60,658 bases of DNA from Balneolales bacterium (GCA_020832405.1 JAFIET010000015.1:1-60658), one strand, 5' to 3'; shown: positions 1 to 8,800, numbered from the stretch's first letter. Numbers and translations are program-made. Notes: generated by a model from the sequence alone, not told the origin.

Positions 1-122
1 CACTTCCACCAAGTCCCAAAACCCTGACTCCCGGGCGGCCTTAAATATACTCAGATAGAATCCTTCACCGCAACTATTTTCTTGATTAGTTATCAACAGC
101 CCGAAACTGCCCCGGAGGTTCC

Positions 123-1256
123 TCAGGGTTCTACGCGCATCACCCTTAAATCATCATCAAGATAAATGACAGCCATTCCTATTCCGATAAAATCATCCTG
201 ATCAGGCATTACATAGCGGAGGTCTCTTATAAAAACCTGCCAGCCTTCCGGTGTGCTGCGGGTTTCGTAGTGGGGAAAGCGAATCCAGTTCAGTATGCCC
301 TGCACGCCTGCTGTCTGAAGTGCGACTGTTGCAATTTCGTCTGGCGGGGAAAAGGGTACAGGTTCACGGGTTAGTCTGAATGTTTCCGGCCGCAGCCAGT
401 TGAGGTGGAAAAGATAATAGTGGGTATCAGATACCGCGACTCCCGTTCTTGTAAATATCAGAGCCGGTATCGGGTTTGCCATCACTTCTGAAATTTCAGA
501 ACCAGACTCAGTGAGGATTGTTTTTGCGTGATGCATGGTTAGTCTGGCACCGGCATACATCAGCAGGCTGTAAGTTATAGCGCCTGTAAGAAACAGGAAG
601 GCCATTTTGGGTAAATTTCTTCGGAAAAATCCGGTGTACCGCATGATTACAATTAGTGCTACCCCTATGCTCCATCCAATTTTGGCCGTGAGGGGCACAA
701 TTTCAGCAGTTGTGATAAGCGCCGTAACGGCGGTACCGAGCACAACCCATGCGGCAATGCTCAGGCGGGAACCCGAGCGGGCCAGCACAACACCAGCAGC
801 GGTAAGCAGCCATAACCAGGGATCGATTATAAACAGGGTATCACCGTAAAACCAGGTTTCGTTGAAGGGCATCAGCACGCGCACACCATAGGTATTCAGC
901 CAGTCGAGCAGCGGGTGGCTCCATACGCCGAGAAATGCAACGCCCAGCAGCCAGCCCTTATGCAGCGGCGGACCGGTCCGCGCTTTGCCCTTCCGCTCGT
1001 GCCATCGTTCAGAAATACGGTTTAGCCCCAGCATCACCGCTGTAAGGAAGAACGGCCAGAATATCAGGGCTAAAATGCCGTGCGTCCAGCCTCTGCGCAC
1101 CAGCAGGGCATAATCGGCGCTCACGAACATGGCGACTGCATCCACATCGGGGATGTTGGCCCCGATAATGAGCGTTGCAGTTGCGAAAGCAGTTTTGCGG
1201 CGCAGGCCGGCTTCTGCCATTGATGCGCCAAAAAGGGTATGTGCGAGCGGATCCAT
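123..1256 (-). CDS. YdjM/DUF457-like membrane-bound metal-dependent hydrolase
   Basis: A 377-residue integral membrane protein. The N-terminus DPLAHTLFG, followed by IPDVD (about residues 35-40), RRGWTHG (about 55-60) and HPLLDWLNTYG (about 113-123), gives the spaced His/Asp pattern of the YdjM/YbcI (DUF457) family of predicted inner-membrane hydrolases. Several hydrophobic segments follow in the middle, then a soluble C-terminal half of about 120 residues that is longer than in short YdjM proteins. The substrate is unknown for the family. It ends 269 bases before the large secreted protein and shows no operon partner. The ATG start fits because the family signature begins at residue 2. Family assignment is good; the biochemical role is only inferred. 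Confidence 0.85.
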   Translation of the reverse strand: MDPLAHTLFGASMAEAGLRRKTAFATATLIIGANIPDVDAVAMFVSADYALLVRRGWTHGILALIFWPFFLTAVMLGLNRISERWHERKGKARTGPPLHKGWLLGVAFLGVWSHPLLDWLNTYGVRVLMPFNETWFYGDTLFIIDPWLWLLTAAGVVLARSGSRLSIAAWVVLGTAVTALITTAEIVPLTAKIGWSIGVALIVIMRYTGFFRRNLPKMAFLFLTGAITYSLLMYAGARLTMHHAKTILTESGSEISEVMANPIPALIFTRTGVAVSDTHYYLFHLNWLRPETFRLTREPVPFSPPDEIATVALQTAGVQGILNWIRFPHYETRSTPEGWQVFIRDLRYVMPDQDDFIGIGMAVIYLDDDLRVMRVEP

Positions 1257-1467
1257 TTCTTGTAATCAGGTTCTTGGTAGGTTGGCCGGCAGATCATAAA
1301 CAGCCTAAGATTCTGCATCCAAACAGATTGACCAACATATCGGTTCCGTCTCCGATTCCCAAACCTGCTCAGTCAGTCACAAAACTGTTGTTTTTTGATT
1401 CTTTTGTACCGGAAGTTTCCGCCTGTGATAACGGAGTCCTGCATGATCACACATCACTAAAATAAAC

Positions 1468-1497
1468 AGTGCCCGGCAGGGTCGCCTGCCGGGCACT
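1468..1497 (-). terminator. Strong hairpin after the T9SS-sorted secreted protein
   Basis: A perfect 13-bp inverted repeat (1468-1480 with 1485-1497) closes a 4-base loop. It lies 29 bases past the stop of the minus-strand secreted-protein gene. Read on the minus strand, the stem is followed by GTTTATTTTAG, a moderately U-rich tail, so it most likely terminates that gene. The opposite side also carries a short T run, so it could work in both directions. Confidence 0.8.
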
Positions 1498-1525
1498 TTG
1501 TTATCAATCAATCAACCAAATTTAG

Positions 1526-4500
1526 TTATTTCACGAGCATCATTTTTCGGGTGAAGCTTTCTGAGCCTGTGGTCATGCGTACCAGGTAAACCCCGCTGTT
1601 GAGGCGGCCCGCGTCGAATACACGCACGTGGCTTCCCGCACTGAGGTCTTCCCGGTTTGCCAGCACAGCAACCCGCTGACCCAGAATATTTACCACTTCT
1701 ATGGTGACCGCTGCTGGTTCGCTCAGGTCGAAAGAAATGTTGGTAGTCGGGTTAAAGGGGTTGGGGTAGTTTTGGTGAAGCTGCGTGAACGCCGGCAGCT
1801 CGGTACCATCAGAGGCCGATGAGCCGGTCTGCACTTCAATATCGAGCACGATAGTTTCAAAGTTTTCGATCGAAGCGGCCTCGCTCACATAAGCTACGCG
1901 CTGAACAAAAAACGCTGCACCGGCTGAAATCGGCTGAATTACATCGATTTCGATACTGAACAGCTCTGTTGCCGCTTCAGCTTGTGTTTGTCCGCGGTGT
2001 ACACGAGCACCTGAAAGGGTGCCTTCACGAACAGTATCAAACTCGATCAGCCTGCCTGTACCCTGCCATACCTCGCCCCAGCTGCCAATCTCGTAACTGC
2101 TCACCATGTAATTTTCGGGCGCTGCACCATCCACGCCAAAGGCATAGGAAAGACCCTGAATCAGGGTTTCAGAAGGTGCGCTGAGGGTGATCAGCACGCG
2201 GTCGCCGGGCTGAAGGGCCGGCAGGATTTGTTCGGCAATCGGGCCGGACTCCGAAGCTGCACCACCGTGCGTGTTCCCGAAATTCAGACCTACGGCCAGG
2301 AGGTCGGTTTGGTTTACCAGGCCGCTTCCGTCTGTGTCGGCAAAGGTCGCCTCAAGGGGTTCCCAGACCACTGCCGGCTGCCCTGCCCACTCTGTACTTG
2401 CATTCTCACGGGCCGGGCCGGTTAAGTTCCAGTAGATGCCAAGGGGCAGTACATCCTGCTCGTTCACGACACCGTCATTGTTGGTATCGCCGGGCCATAC
2501 GATTACGATTTCGGGTTCAACCGGCTCTTCGTCGCCGAAGAAGACCTGCGGCAGTATCTGAGGCTCAGCATCCGGGCCAAGTTCAAATACGCGGTTGATG
2601 GTCGGGCTGTCGCCGATCTGCTCGAAACCACCAAACGGAAGCTCGCGGCCGTCGCCGGCGGTAATGAAGAATTTGTACTCAACCGGGCTGCCTTCGTCGC
2701 CTTCCACATCAATTCCGACAGAATAGACGCCGTCAGCGACGAACGTCATCTGATTGACCGGCTCGAAATCGTTAAATGTTGCGCCTACCCAAACCGCATC
2801 ACCAACTCCCGGCTGATAGAAACCGGAGGCCTGCTGCACGCTCATATCCACCAGGAAGGTGACGCTGCGCACTTCGGGTTCCGGAACCACCTCGCCTTCA
2901 TCATCGCTGAAGAAAACGACATCGAGCACTACGGGGATGTTTTCGGGGCCGAGCAGGAGTTCACGGTTCTGCAGCGGATCGTCGCCGATTTGCTCGAAAC
3001 CGCCGAACGGAAGCTCGCGGCCGTCGCCGGCGGTAATGAAGAATTTGTAGCCGAGAACGGCTCCTTCATCCCCTTCCACATCAAGCGAAGCTGCATAAAC
3101 GCCATCGAAAGCCGGGTTCATGAAATCAACAGCCTGGAAGCCGTTGAAGTCGCCGCCTACCCAGACGGTATCTCCGGCTGCCGGGTTGTAGAAGCCGCTT
3201 TCGAGCTGCACGCTCATATCCACGAAGAAGGTGACGTTGCGGAACTGAGGCTCGGGAACAACTTCGCCCTCGTCATCGCTGAAGAACACCTGCGGCAGTA
3301 TCTGAGGCTCGCCGTCAGGGCCAAGATCGAACACACGGTTGAGGGTCGGGCTGTCGCCGATCTGCTCGAAACCGCCGAACGGAAGCTCGCGACCGTCTCC
3401 CGCGGTAATGAAGAATTTGTACTCGACGGGGAAGCCTTCGTCGCCTTCCGCATCAATTCCGACAGAATAGACGCCGTCAGTAACGAGCGTCAGCTGATTG
3501 ACCGGCTCGAAATCGTTAAAAGTTGCGCCTACCCAAACCGCATCGCCAACTTCCGGCTGATAGAAACCGGAGGCCTGCTGCACGCTCATGTTCACAGAGA
3601 AGGTGACGGGGCGAACAGGCTCGGGTTCGGGCATCTGATCGTTGTCGTCATAGAAAACGACTGGCAATACCTGCTGTACATCCGGCGGACCAAGGGTGAA
3701 GCTCCTGTTATCCAAACCCTCGAGCTCGAAGTCGTTATTAAGCACGAATTTGTAGAATTCCGAAGCACCCTCCTGCCCTTCCAGACTCAGGGTGATTGAA
3801 TAGATGCCCTCCACACCGGATTCGCTCAGTGCGACTGCGCTCCAGTCGTTGAAGGAGCCTGCCAGTGCGATAACATCATCGCTGCCGGGGGTGAAGTTTC
3901 CGAGAGCGGTCTGCACGCTCATATCAACACTAAAAACGACTTCACGAACCTCGGGCTGCGGCACTTCCTCCAGGTCGTCAAAGAAAACGACGGGCAGTTC
4001 CTGCGGCTCAAAAGCTTCACCAAGCATAAAAGAGCGGTCCGGGATTACTTCCCATCCGCCGTTGGGCAAATCACGGTTATCACCGGCCTGAATGAAGAAC
4101 TTGTACAGAATTTCTTCTCCTTCATTCCCGAAAATATCGGGCATAGCGGTGTAAACACTATTGTTGGTGAGCAACATGGGCACAAGTTCCCCAAAATCAC
4201 TATTGTTGAAAGAGCCAAGCACAAAAACTTCATCGCCCGATTCGGGCTGGAAAATTCCAAGCTGCTCCTGCACGCTCATATCCACAAAAAAGCTTACCGG
4301 GCGGAAAGGCTGCGGCTCGGGCGGCATCATATCGTTAAAGAAGAACATCCCCAAATCCTGGGTTTGGCCGGCCGGACCGAGCTCAAAGCTGCGGTTCAGG
4401 TCGGGGTCATCATTCAAAAGCTCCCAGCCGTCGTTGGGGAAAGGAAAGTCATCCTCAAATTCTTCAGGAACAAAAACGAAGAATTTGAATTCGGGGGAAT

Positions 4501-5536
4501 CCCCTTCGTTACCGGGTACCATAACCGTGAGTTCATAAACCGCATCGTCGATTACTTCCATCTGATCGGCGAGGCCAAAGTTATTGAAAGTACCCCGCAC
4601 ATAAACATCCATGAAAGACGGGTTAAAGAGATCAATCTCCGGGTCGATGTAGTACTGTAGGTTTACGCGGAAAACGACCGGGCGCAATTCCGGCTGCTGA
4701 TCAGGCAGTTCATTGCTGAAGAATACCTTATCAAGCACCTGCATAACATCGGGTTCGCCTAATGTGAAGGTGCGGTTCCCGTCAAAGTTTTCCCAACCAG
4801 TATTCGTCAATTCACGCCCGTCACCGGCCTGGATGAAAAACTTATACTCAACATTCTGCCCCTGCGGTCCGCTGACTTCCACTTCAGCTTCGTAAATATC
4901 ATTTTCAATGAGGGTCATGGGGTTATCGAGGCTCCAGCCGTTAAAGGCACCGCGCGCATACACGACATCATTCAGACCAGTATCAAAGTTACCGTTTTGG
5001 CGCTGAACGCTCATGTCCACCTGAAATACAACTGTGCGTGTATCCTCCGATTCGGGCTGCACATTTAGCGTAAAGCCTGAGGGAACAATAACGGCAACAG
5101 GGTTCCCGGCTCCGTTACGAACATCCGGGTTTTGAACGGTAAAGCTGAGCGGACCGGTTGCAGCGCTTTCAGAGATATTGAAGAGAAGCGTTACAACTTC
5201 ACCGTCGCCTTCACCGGTGCCACTGGTACGGACTACACTTGCACCAATGGTTGTTTCATTGAGATTATCGGCAATGCTGAGCGGGTTACTGCCCATCAGC
5301 GGGCCCGGCTGAATGCCGGCGAATTCGACCTGAGCCGGTTCGTACCCGACTTCAAGTCCGTAGTAAAACAGATTGGCTGCGTTTTCCGCGATAAAACTGA
5401 TTTCAACCTGCTCCCCTGGCTGAGGGTTGGGGTTACTGAACTCAATATTAAACTGCATGTTCTGAGCAAAGACTTTGCCCAAACCGATGCTTAGCAGAAA
5501 AATAACAGCGAACAGGATTTTAGCTGCTTTAATCAT
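1526..5536 (-). CDS. Secreted multi-modular protein: cohesin-like domain, seven CBM-like repeats, dockerin pair, T9SS tail
   Basis: The open frame reaches 5614, but the ATG at 5536 is preferred because MIKAAKILFAVIFLLS then begins a clean signal peptide ending near VFAQ (1336 residues). Order of parts: a cohesin/CBM-like beta domain of about 140 residues; seven tandem modules of about 110-125 residues, each opening with V(T/V)FxVDMSVQ, carrying a G-x-FN-x-W/F core and YKFFI..GDGREL, and closing with LGP...FF.D; two calcium-loop dockerin motifs (DTNNDGVVNEQD and DTDGSGLVNQTD); a second beta domain; and a C-terminal sorting domain with NYPNPFNPTT and a GxYLVRM ending. The modules resemble starch- or glycogen-binding domains. 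It is probably a surface-anchored or secreted carbohydrate-binding or adhesive protein with no visible catalytic domain. Confidence 0.85.
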   Translation of the reverse strand: MIKAAKILFAVIFLLSIGLGKVFAQNMQFNIEFSNPNPQPGEQVEISFIAENAANLFYYGLEVGYEPAQVEFAGIQPGPLMGSNPLSIADNLNETTIGASVVRTSGTGEGDGEVVTLLFNISESAATGPLSFTVQNPDVRNGAGNPVAVIVPSGFTLNVQPESEDTRTVVFQVDMSVQRQNGNFDTGLNDVVYARGAFNGWSLDNPMTLIENDIYEAEVEVSGPQGQNVEYKFFIQAGDGRELTNTGWENFDGNRTFTLGEPDVMQVLDKVFFSNELPDQQPELRPVVFRVNLQYYIDPEIDLFNPSFMDVYVRGTFNNFGLADQMEVIDDAVYELTVMVPGNEGDSPEFKFFVFVPEEFEDDFPFPNDGWELLNDDPDLNRSFELGPAGQTQDLGMFFFNDMMPPEPQPFRPVSFFVDMSVQEQLGIFQPESGDEVFVLGSFNNSDFGELVPMLLTNNSVYTAMPDIFGNEGEEILYKFFIQAGDNRDLPNGGWEVIPDRSFMLGEAFEPQELPVVFFDDLEEVPQPEVREVVFSVDMSVQTALGNFTPGSDDVIALAGSFNDWSAVALSESGVEGIYSITLSLEGQEGASEFYKFVLNNDFELEGLDNRSFTLGPPDVQQVLPVVFYDDNDQMPEPEPVRPVTFSVNMSVQQASGFYQPEVGDAVWVGATFNDFEPVNQLTLVTDGVYSVGIDAEGDEGFPVEYKFFITAGDGRELPFGGFEQIGDSPTLNRVFDLGPDGEPQILPQVFFSDDEGEVVPEPQFRNVTFFVDMSVQLESGFYNPAAGDTVWVGGDFNGFQAVDFMNPAFDGVYAASLDVEGDEGAVLGYKFFITAGDGRELPFGGFEQIGDDPLQNRELLLGPENIPVVLDVVFFSDDEGEVVPEPEVRSVTFLVDMSVQQASGFYQPGVGDAVWVGATFNDFEPVNQMTFVADGVYSVGIDVEGDEGSPVEYKFFITAGDGRELPFGGFEQIGDSPTINRVFELGPDAEPQILPQVFFGDEEPVEPEIVIVWPGDTNNDGVVNEQDVLPLGIYWNLTGPARENASTEWAGQPAVVWEPLEATFADTDGSGLVNQTDLLAVGLNFGNTHGGAASESGPIAEQILPALQPGDRVLITLSAPSETLIQGLSYAFGVDGAAPENYMVSSYEIGSWGEVWQGTGRLIEFDTVREGTLSGARVHRGQTQAEAATELFSIEIDVIQPISAGAAFFVQRVAYVSEAASIENFETIVLDIEVQTGSSASDGTELPAFTQLHQNYPNPFNPTTNISFDLSEPAAVTIEVVNILGQRVAVLANREDLSAGSHVRVFDAGRLNSGVYLVRMTTGSESFTRKMMLVK
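2520..5040 (-). repeat. Seven tandem modules of about 330-370 bp in the secreted protein gene
   Basis: Seven in-frame modules can be aligned from the translation. Modules 5 and 7 (about 3283-3613 and 2533-2868) are near-identical over long stretches of both protein and DNA, and module 6 (about 2900-3240) shares the central GDGRELPFGGFEQIGD block. Modules 1-4 are more diverged. The pattern indicates recent duplication or gene conversion at the C-terminal end of the array. Confidence 0.9.
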
Positions 5537-5619
5537 TACAACGAATCTAAATGTTTTGGTTAATCCGCCTGTAAATACATAGGAGGGTAATGTGAGCAAG
5601 ACGCTTGAGAACACAGAAA

Positions 5620-5633
5620 TGAAAGCGCTTACA
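5620..5633. promoter_or_regulatory. cre-like / LacI-family operator
   Basis: The 14-mer TGAAAGCGCTTACA matches the catabolite-responsive-element consensus TGWNANCGNTNWCA at every defined position and has the AAGCGCTT palindrome at its centre. It lies 84-97 bases upstream of the preferred start of the large carbohydrate-binding-like secreted protein. LacI/GalR regulators use such sites to control carbohydrate genes. The match is seen directly; the regulator is not in this window, so function is inferred. Confidence 0.55.
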
Positions 5634-5772
5634 TAAAATGTAATATACCTATTTTATTTCAAATTCTCTCACCTTAGTTAAGCACGAACCACTTTTCACA
5701 AACCCCTAAATAACAGATTATTATGCGCTATTTTTAGATACAATAAGTCTTTCAATCATTTTTTTTATACCG

Positions 5773-5789
5773 TTAAAAGCGCTTTTTTA
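5773..5789. promoter_or_regulatory. Second AAAAGCGCTTTT palindrome
   Basis: A 12-base perfect palindrome (5775-5786) with the same GCGC core as the cre-like site sits inside an A/T-rich flank, 37 bases past the end of the acyltransferase gene and about 150 bases from the cre-like site. A third copy, AAAGCGCTTT (5825-5834), lies in the last codons of that gene. It could be an auxiliary operator or chance in A/T-rich DNA; the flanks fit the cre consensus poorly. Confidence 0.3.
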
Positions 5790-5822
5790 TGACTGGAGTA
5801 TTTCCAGACAAAAACATCTTTT

Positions 5823-7136
5823 TTAAAGCGCTTTCGTTTTCTCTGTTTCAAACATTTCGACGAAATATTGCGTCACTTTTTCAGGCTGCGGCAACCTGTT
5901 TGCATCGGATGCCACACCGATACTCACCCCGCCATTGTAGCTGATCAGGCTGATGCCAACCCCAAGCATCCCCGATTTGGGAACCCAAAACATAATCTCT
6001 TCGATTTTAGCACCGGCAAGGTATAAAGGGCGCCTTGGTCCCGGCACATTGGTAACAACTGCGGAGCACTTACTACTCAGGAAATTCACAATAAATTGTT
6101 CAACTATCAGCGGCATTTTGCCCAATAAACTGAGCACACCGTAGGCAACCCAGGCCTCACCGGAGGCTTTGATTTCGTTCATTCTGCGCTGCACGATCCT
6201 CAGCCGTTCCTGCCCGTTTTCTATTCCAACAGGCAGCTCCAAAAAAACAAGTCCGAACTGATTTCCGGTCATAAGGGTATCTGTGTCGCCGCGCAGATTC
6301 ACAGGAATGCTAACGCGGAAAGAAGATGCCGTTTCGGGCTTTTCGCCGGCTTCTGTTAAATAACGGCGCAGGGCACCACATGCAAGCCAGAGCAGAATGT
6401 CGTTGATGGTCGCTTTGTATTTAGCAGCAAGAAATTTAACCTCAACTAATGGCACCGAAGCAGACCATGCGGCTTTTTTCAGAGGCTGAAGGGCGCCTTT
6501 AACGTGCGTAGCAGTATCAGCCGGCATACTCACGAATTTGTAGAGGGCTTTTGTGATACGCCTGATTCCATCACCGGCAGAGTTAAACAGGCCCGAGTGC
6601 CTCTGCCCTGTTCGCCTTACGGGCTTGTATTCACGGTGCGGCTCAAAAAAGGCCCCACCTGGCGCAACTGTAGTAAGGGAAAGCAAAATGCGAACAAGCG
6701 CAATTCCATCAGCGATACAGTGGTGCAGCTTTGCAACCAGGGTTGTTCCGCCGGCGGTTTCAACCAGATGTAATTCCCATAACGGCCGGTCAAAATCAAG
6801 CGGTATGCTCAGCAGTTTCTCGATATAAGCGTGCAGTGTTAGTTCCGTTGAGCTTTTCCGCAAATCGACCTGCCTTAAATGGTAATCAAGATCGATATTT
6901 TCGTCGGGTACCCACAGTGGGATGGTTTCCCGGTTAATAACCCGCTGCCGAAACCTTGCAAAAATAAGCAGCCGCTGTCGGATAAGTTCTCTGAACGCCT
7001 GCCAGCCGGGTCTGTTGCTGAGCTGCAGCATGCCCGTGATCACCATCTGGTTTTCGGGCTGTTCCATCCGCAGCCATGCCGAATCGGCACCGGAAAGTAC
7101 TTCAGCGCGGAGTATTTGGGCGGATACTTGTGACAC
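5823..7136 (-). CDS. Wax ester synthase / diacylglycerol acyltransferase (WS/DGAT)
   Basis: A 437-residue protein with the catalytic HHxxxDG motif as HHCIADG at residues 138-144. The C-terminal half fits the DUF1298-type domain, including SIPVNLR, NQFGLVFLELP and the conserved SNVPGP-type segment, here TNVPGPRRPLYLAG. The family transfers fatty acyl groups from acyl-CoA to fatty alcohols or diacylglycerol to form storage wax esters or triacylglycerol at the membrane. The length is slightly below the usual 450-480 residues, but all core motifs are present. No fatty-acyl-CoA reductase or lipid-body protein is adjacent, so the physiological product cannot be decided from context. Confidence 0.92.
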   Translation of the reverse strand: MSQVSAQILRAEVLSGADSAWLRMEQPENQMVITGMLQLSNRPGWQAFRELIRQRLLIFARFRQRVINRETIPLWVPDENIDLDYHLRQVDLRKSSTELTLHAYIEKLLSIPLDFDRPLWELHLVETAGGTTLVAKLHHCIADGIALVRILLSLTTVAPGGAFFEPHREYKPVRRTGQRHSGLFNSAGDGIRRITKALYKFVSMPADTATHVKGALQPLKKAAWSASVPLVEVKFLAAKYKATINDILLWLACGALRRYLTEAGEKPETASSFRVSIPVNLRGDTDTLMTGNQFGLVFLELPVGIENGQERLRIVQRRMNEIKASGEAWVAYGVLSLLGKMPLIVEQFIVNFLSSKCSAVVTNVPGPRRPLYLAGAKIEEIMFWVPKSGMLGVGISLISYNGGVSIGVASDANRLPQPEKVTQYFVEMFETEKTKAL

Positions 7137-7248
7137 GAATCAAACAGTTTAGTTTAAAAACAGTTATGCCGGGCATATCTGACAATCGTGGATTCGGAGG
7201 CCTTATTTTCACCGAGTTTGAGCGCTGCATACCGCCATTGAGCTGCTC

Positions 7249-8430
7249 TCAGGCAATATCCCGTTTTACAAAAAGAAGCGTAGCATCATCACGCATAACT
7301 GAAACCCCTGCTTTTGATAGCAGTTCTTTTACGATTAAAGCAGCGCTCAGCTCTTTTTCTGCAAAGAGTTCTGCCAGGCATTCTTTAACCATGCGGAAGC
7401 CGCGGGCCTGATCTTCTGACATAAACAGTTCGGAAAGGCCATCGGTGAATGCTATAATTACATCTCCGGGTTCAAGCCGAACGGTGAGTTCGTCGAAATC
7501 AGCTTCGGGTCTGATACCCAAAACCGTTGTTGACTTAGGCTGTACTTCCGCAACAACGCGGTCAGATGCACGGCAGTGAAGAAGCGGGTACTGCATCACA
7601 TTACTTACCCGAACATCCCCCGTATCCGGATTAAGCATAAGCAGTGTGAGTGCCAGGGTTGATTCATTGACCTGGTCGTCGCGAAACAGAACCCGGTTTA
7701 AACGGTTAAGGATTCGGGAAGGGCCGGCATTGTCGCTGTCGTCACCTGAGGTCATAACGCGAAGTGAAGAGCGAACATATGCGGCGTAAGCATGTGCGAA
7801 AACCCATGCCTTCCAGCGTTTCCCCATCACATCCCCCAAAACACACAACAAGTTGTTTTTAACAACGGTGTAATCGATAAAATCGCCGCCGGGTATGCCT
7901 TCATGAGATTCATGAAAATGTTCAATGGTGTAGCCCGAAACCAGCGGCGGATCAGGAGCGTCGAGCAGTACGCCCGTTGCATGCGAGGCCGCCTGCATCT
8001 CCCCTACAAGCTTACTGCGAATGCGCTCCCGTTTACGGATTACGTTTTTGAGTTTCGAAACAACAACGTTGCTGCCGTCGGTTTTAGAGATAAAATCATC
8101 GGCATCGAGATCTATGCCTTTTATGATGTTTTCTTCCGTGTTGAAGGCACTGAGGTAGAGAAAAGGAATTTCATACAGCTCAGGGCTCATCTTCAGAATG
8201 TTTCGCAGCTCAAAGCCATCCATTTCCGGCATCATGATATCACAAACGATGGCATCGGGTATGGTTTCACTAAGCACATCGAGGGCTTCCCGCCCGTTTG
8301 AAGCCGATACCACATGGAAGCCGCCTTTGCGCAAAGCGAATCCAAAAAGCTTCTGCATTGCTATCTCATCATCAACGAGCAGTACCTTTTTGGGAGATTC
8401 ATCTTCCGTAAGAGGAGTTTTGTCTGTCAT
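7249..8430 (-). CDS. Receiver-PP2C (RsbU/SpoIIE-type) phosphatase
   Basis: A 393-residue protein. Residues 15-130 form a CheY-like receiver with the acidic pair in LLVDDE, phosphoacceptor Asp64 in CDIMMPEMDG and a Lys in the FISK segment. A linker helix leads to a PPM-type serine phosphatase domain with GGDFIDY, LGDVMGK, FTDGLSEL and the closing RDDATLLF metal-binding motif. Phosphorylation of the receiver would be expected to control dephosphorylation of an anti-sigma antagonist. It lies 25 bases downstream of a STAS protein gene on the same strand, so the two probably form a partner-switching pair. No RsbW-type kinase or sigma factor gene is adjacent. Confidence 0.93.
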   Translation of the reverse strand: MTDKTPLTEDESPKKVLLVDDEIAMQKLFGFALRKGGFHVVSASNGREALDVLSETIPDAIVCDIMMPEMDGFELRNILKMSPELYEIPFLYLSAFNTEENIIKGIDLDADDFISKTDGSNVVVSKLKNVIRKRERIRSKLVGEMQAASHATGVLLDAPDPPLVSGYTIEHFHESHEGIPGGDFIDYTVVKNNLLCVLGDVMGKRWKAWVFAHAYAAYVRSSLRVMTSGDDSDNAGPSRILNRLNRVLFRDDQVNESTLALTLLMLNPDTGDVRVSNVMQYPLLHCRASDRVVAEVQPKSTTVLGIRPEADFDELTVRLEPGDVIIAFTDGLSELFMSEDQARGFRMVKECLAELFAEKELSAALIVKELLSKAGVSVMRDDATLLFVKRDIA

Positions 8431-8455
8431 TTTAAGCTGCGGCAGCTTCTAAAAT

Positions 8456-8800
8456 TTATAGGGTTTCCTCTGCATGCTGTTCCGATGCATGAACCTGAAA
8501 TATATTATGAAGCTTAGTAAGCTCAAACATCGACCTTACAGGCGGCTGAAGGTCTGTAAGAATCAATTCACAGCCTGCTTTAAGGGAAGCTTTCAAGCCT
8601 TTCACAAGGCCTCCGAGAAAGTTACTATCCATGAAAGTGACGCTTCCAAGGTTAATAATAATCGCAGCAGGGTTATCTTCAGAGATAACTTTCTGGATAC
8701 ATAGCATTAGCGGGCCGGCTTCTCTTTCAGTACCTTCCGTGTAATCGGGCCGAATTATTGCAATTTTCTTATTTTGAACGGTCTTTGATATATAATCCAT
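8456..8800 (-). CDS. STAS-domain anti-sigma factor antagonist
   Basis: A 114-residue single-domain protein. IIINLGSVTFMDSNFLGGLVKGL is a SpoIIAA/RsbV signature split over residues 47-69, with Ser59 at the position that is phosphorylated in this family. Such proteins release a sigma factor by binding its anti-sigma kinase when unphosphorylated. The gene directly precedes the receiver-PP2C phosphatase, which is the likely enzyme that reactivates it. The rest of the switch must be encoded elsewhere. Confidence 0.88.
   Translation of the reverse strand: MDYISKTVQNKKIAIIRPDYTEGTEREAGPLMLCIQKVISEDNPAAIIINLGSVTFMDSNFLGGLVKGLKASLKAGCELILTDLQPPVRSMFELTKLHNIFQVHASEQHAEETL

Noticed and set aside
1-122. 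Window edge before the first gene
   Set aside because: Checked for a truncated gene on either strand; no convincing reading frame or RNA seen.
2990-3799. 269-codon open frame antisense to the repeat array of the secreted protein
   Set aside because: It follows the repeat periodicity of the real gene on the other strand, its product has no family features, and no ribosome site precedes it.
5537-5614. Upstream extension of the large secreted protein
   Set aside because: The first 26 residues would bury the signal peptide; the ATG at 5536 gives a standard N-region and hydrophobic core.
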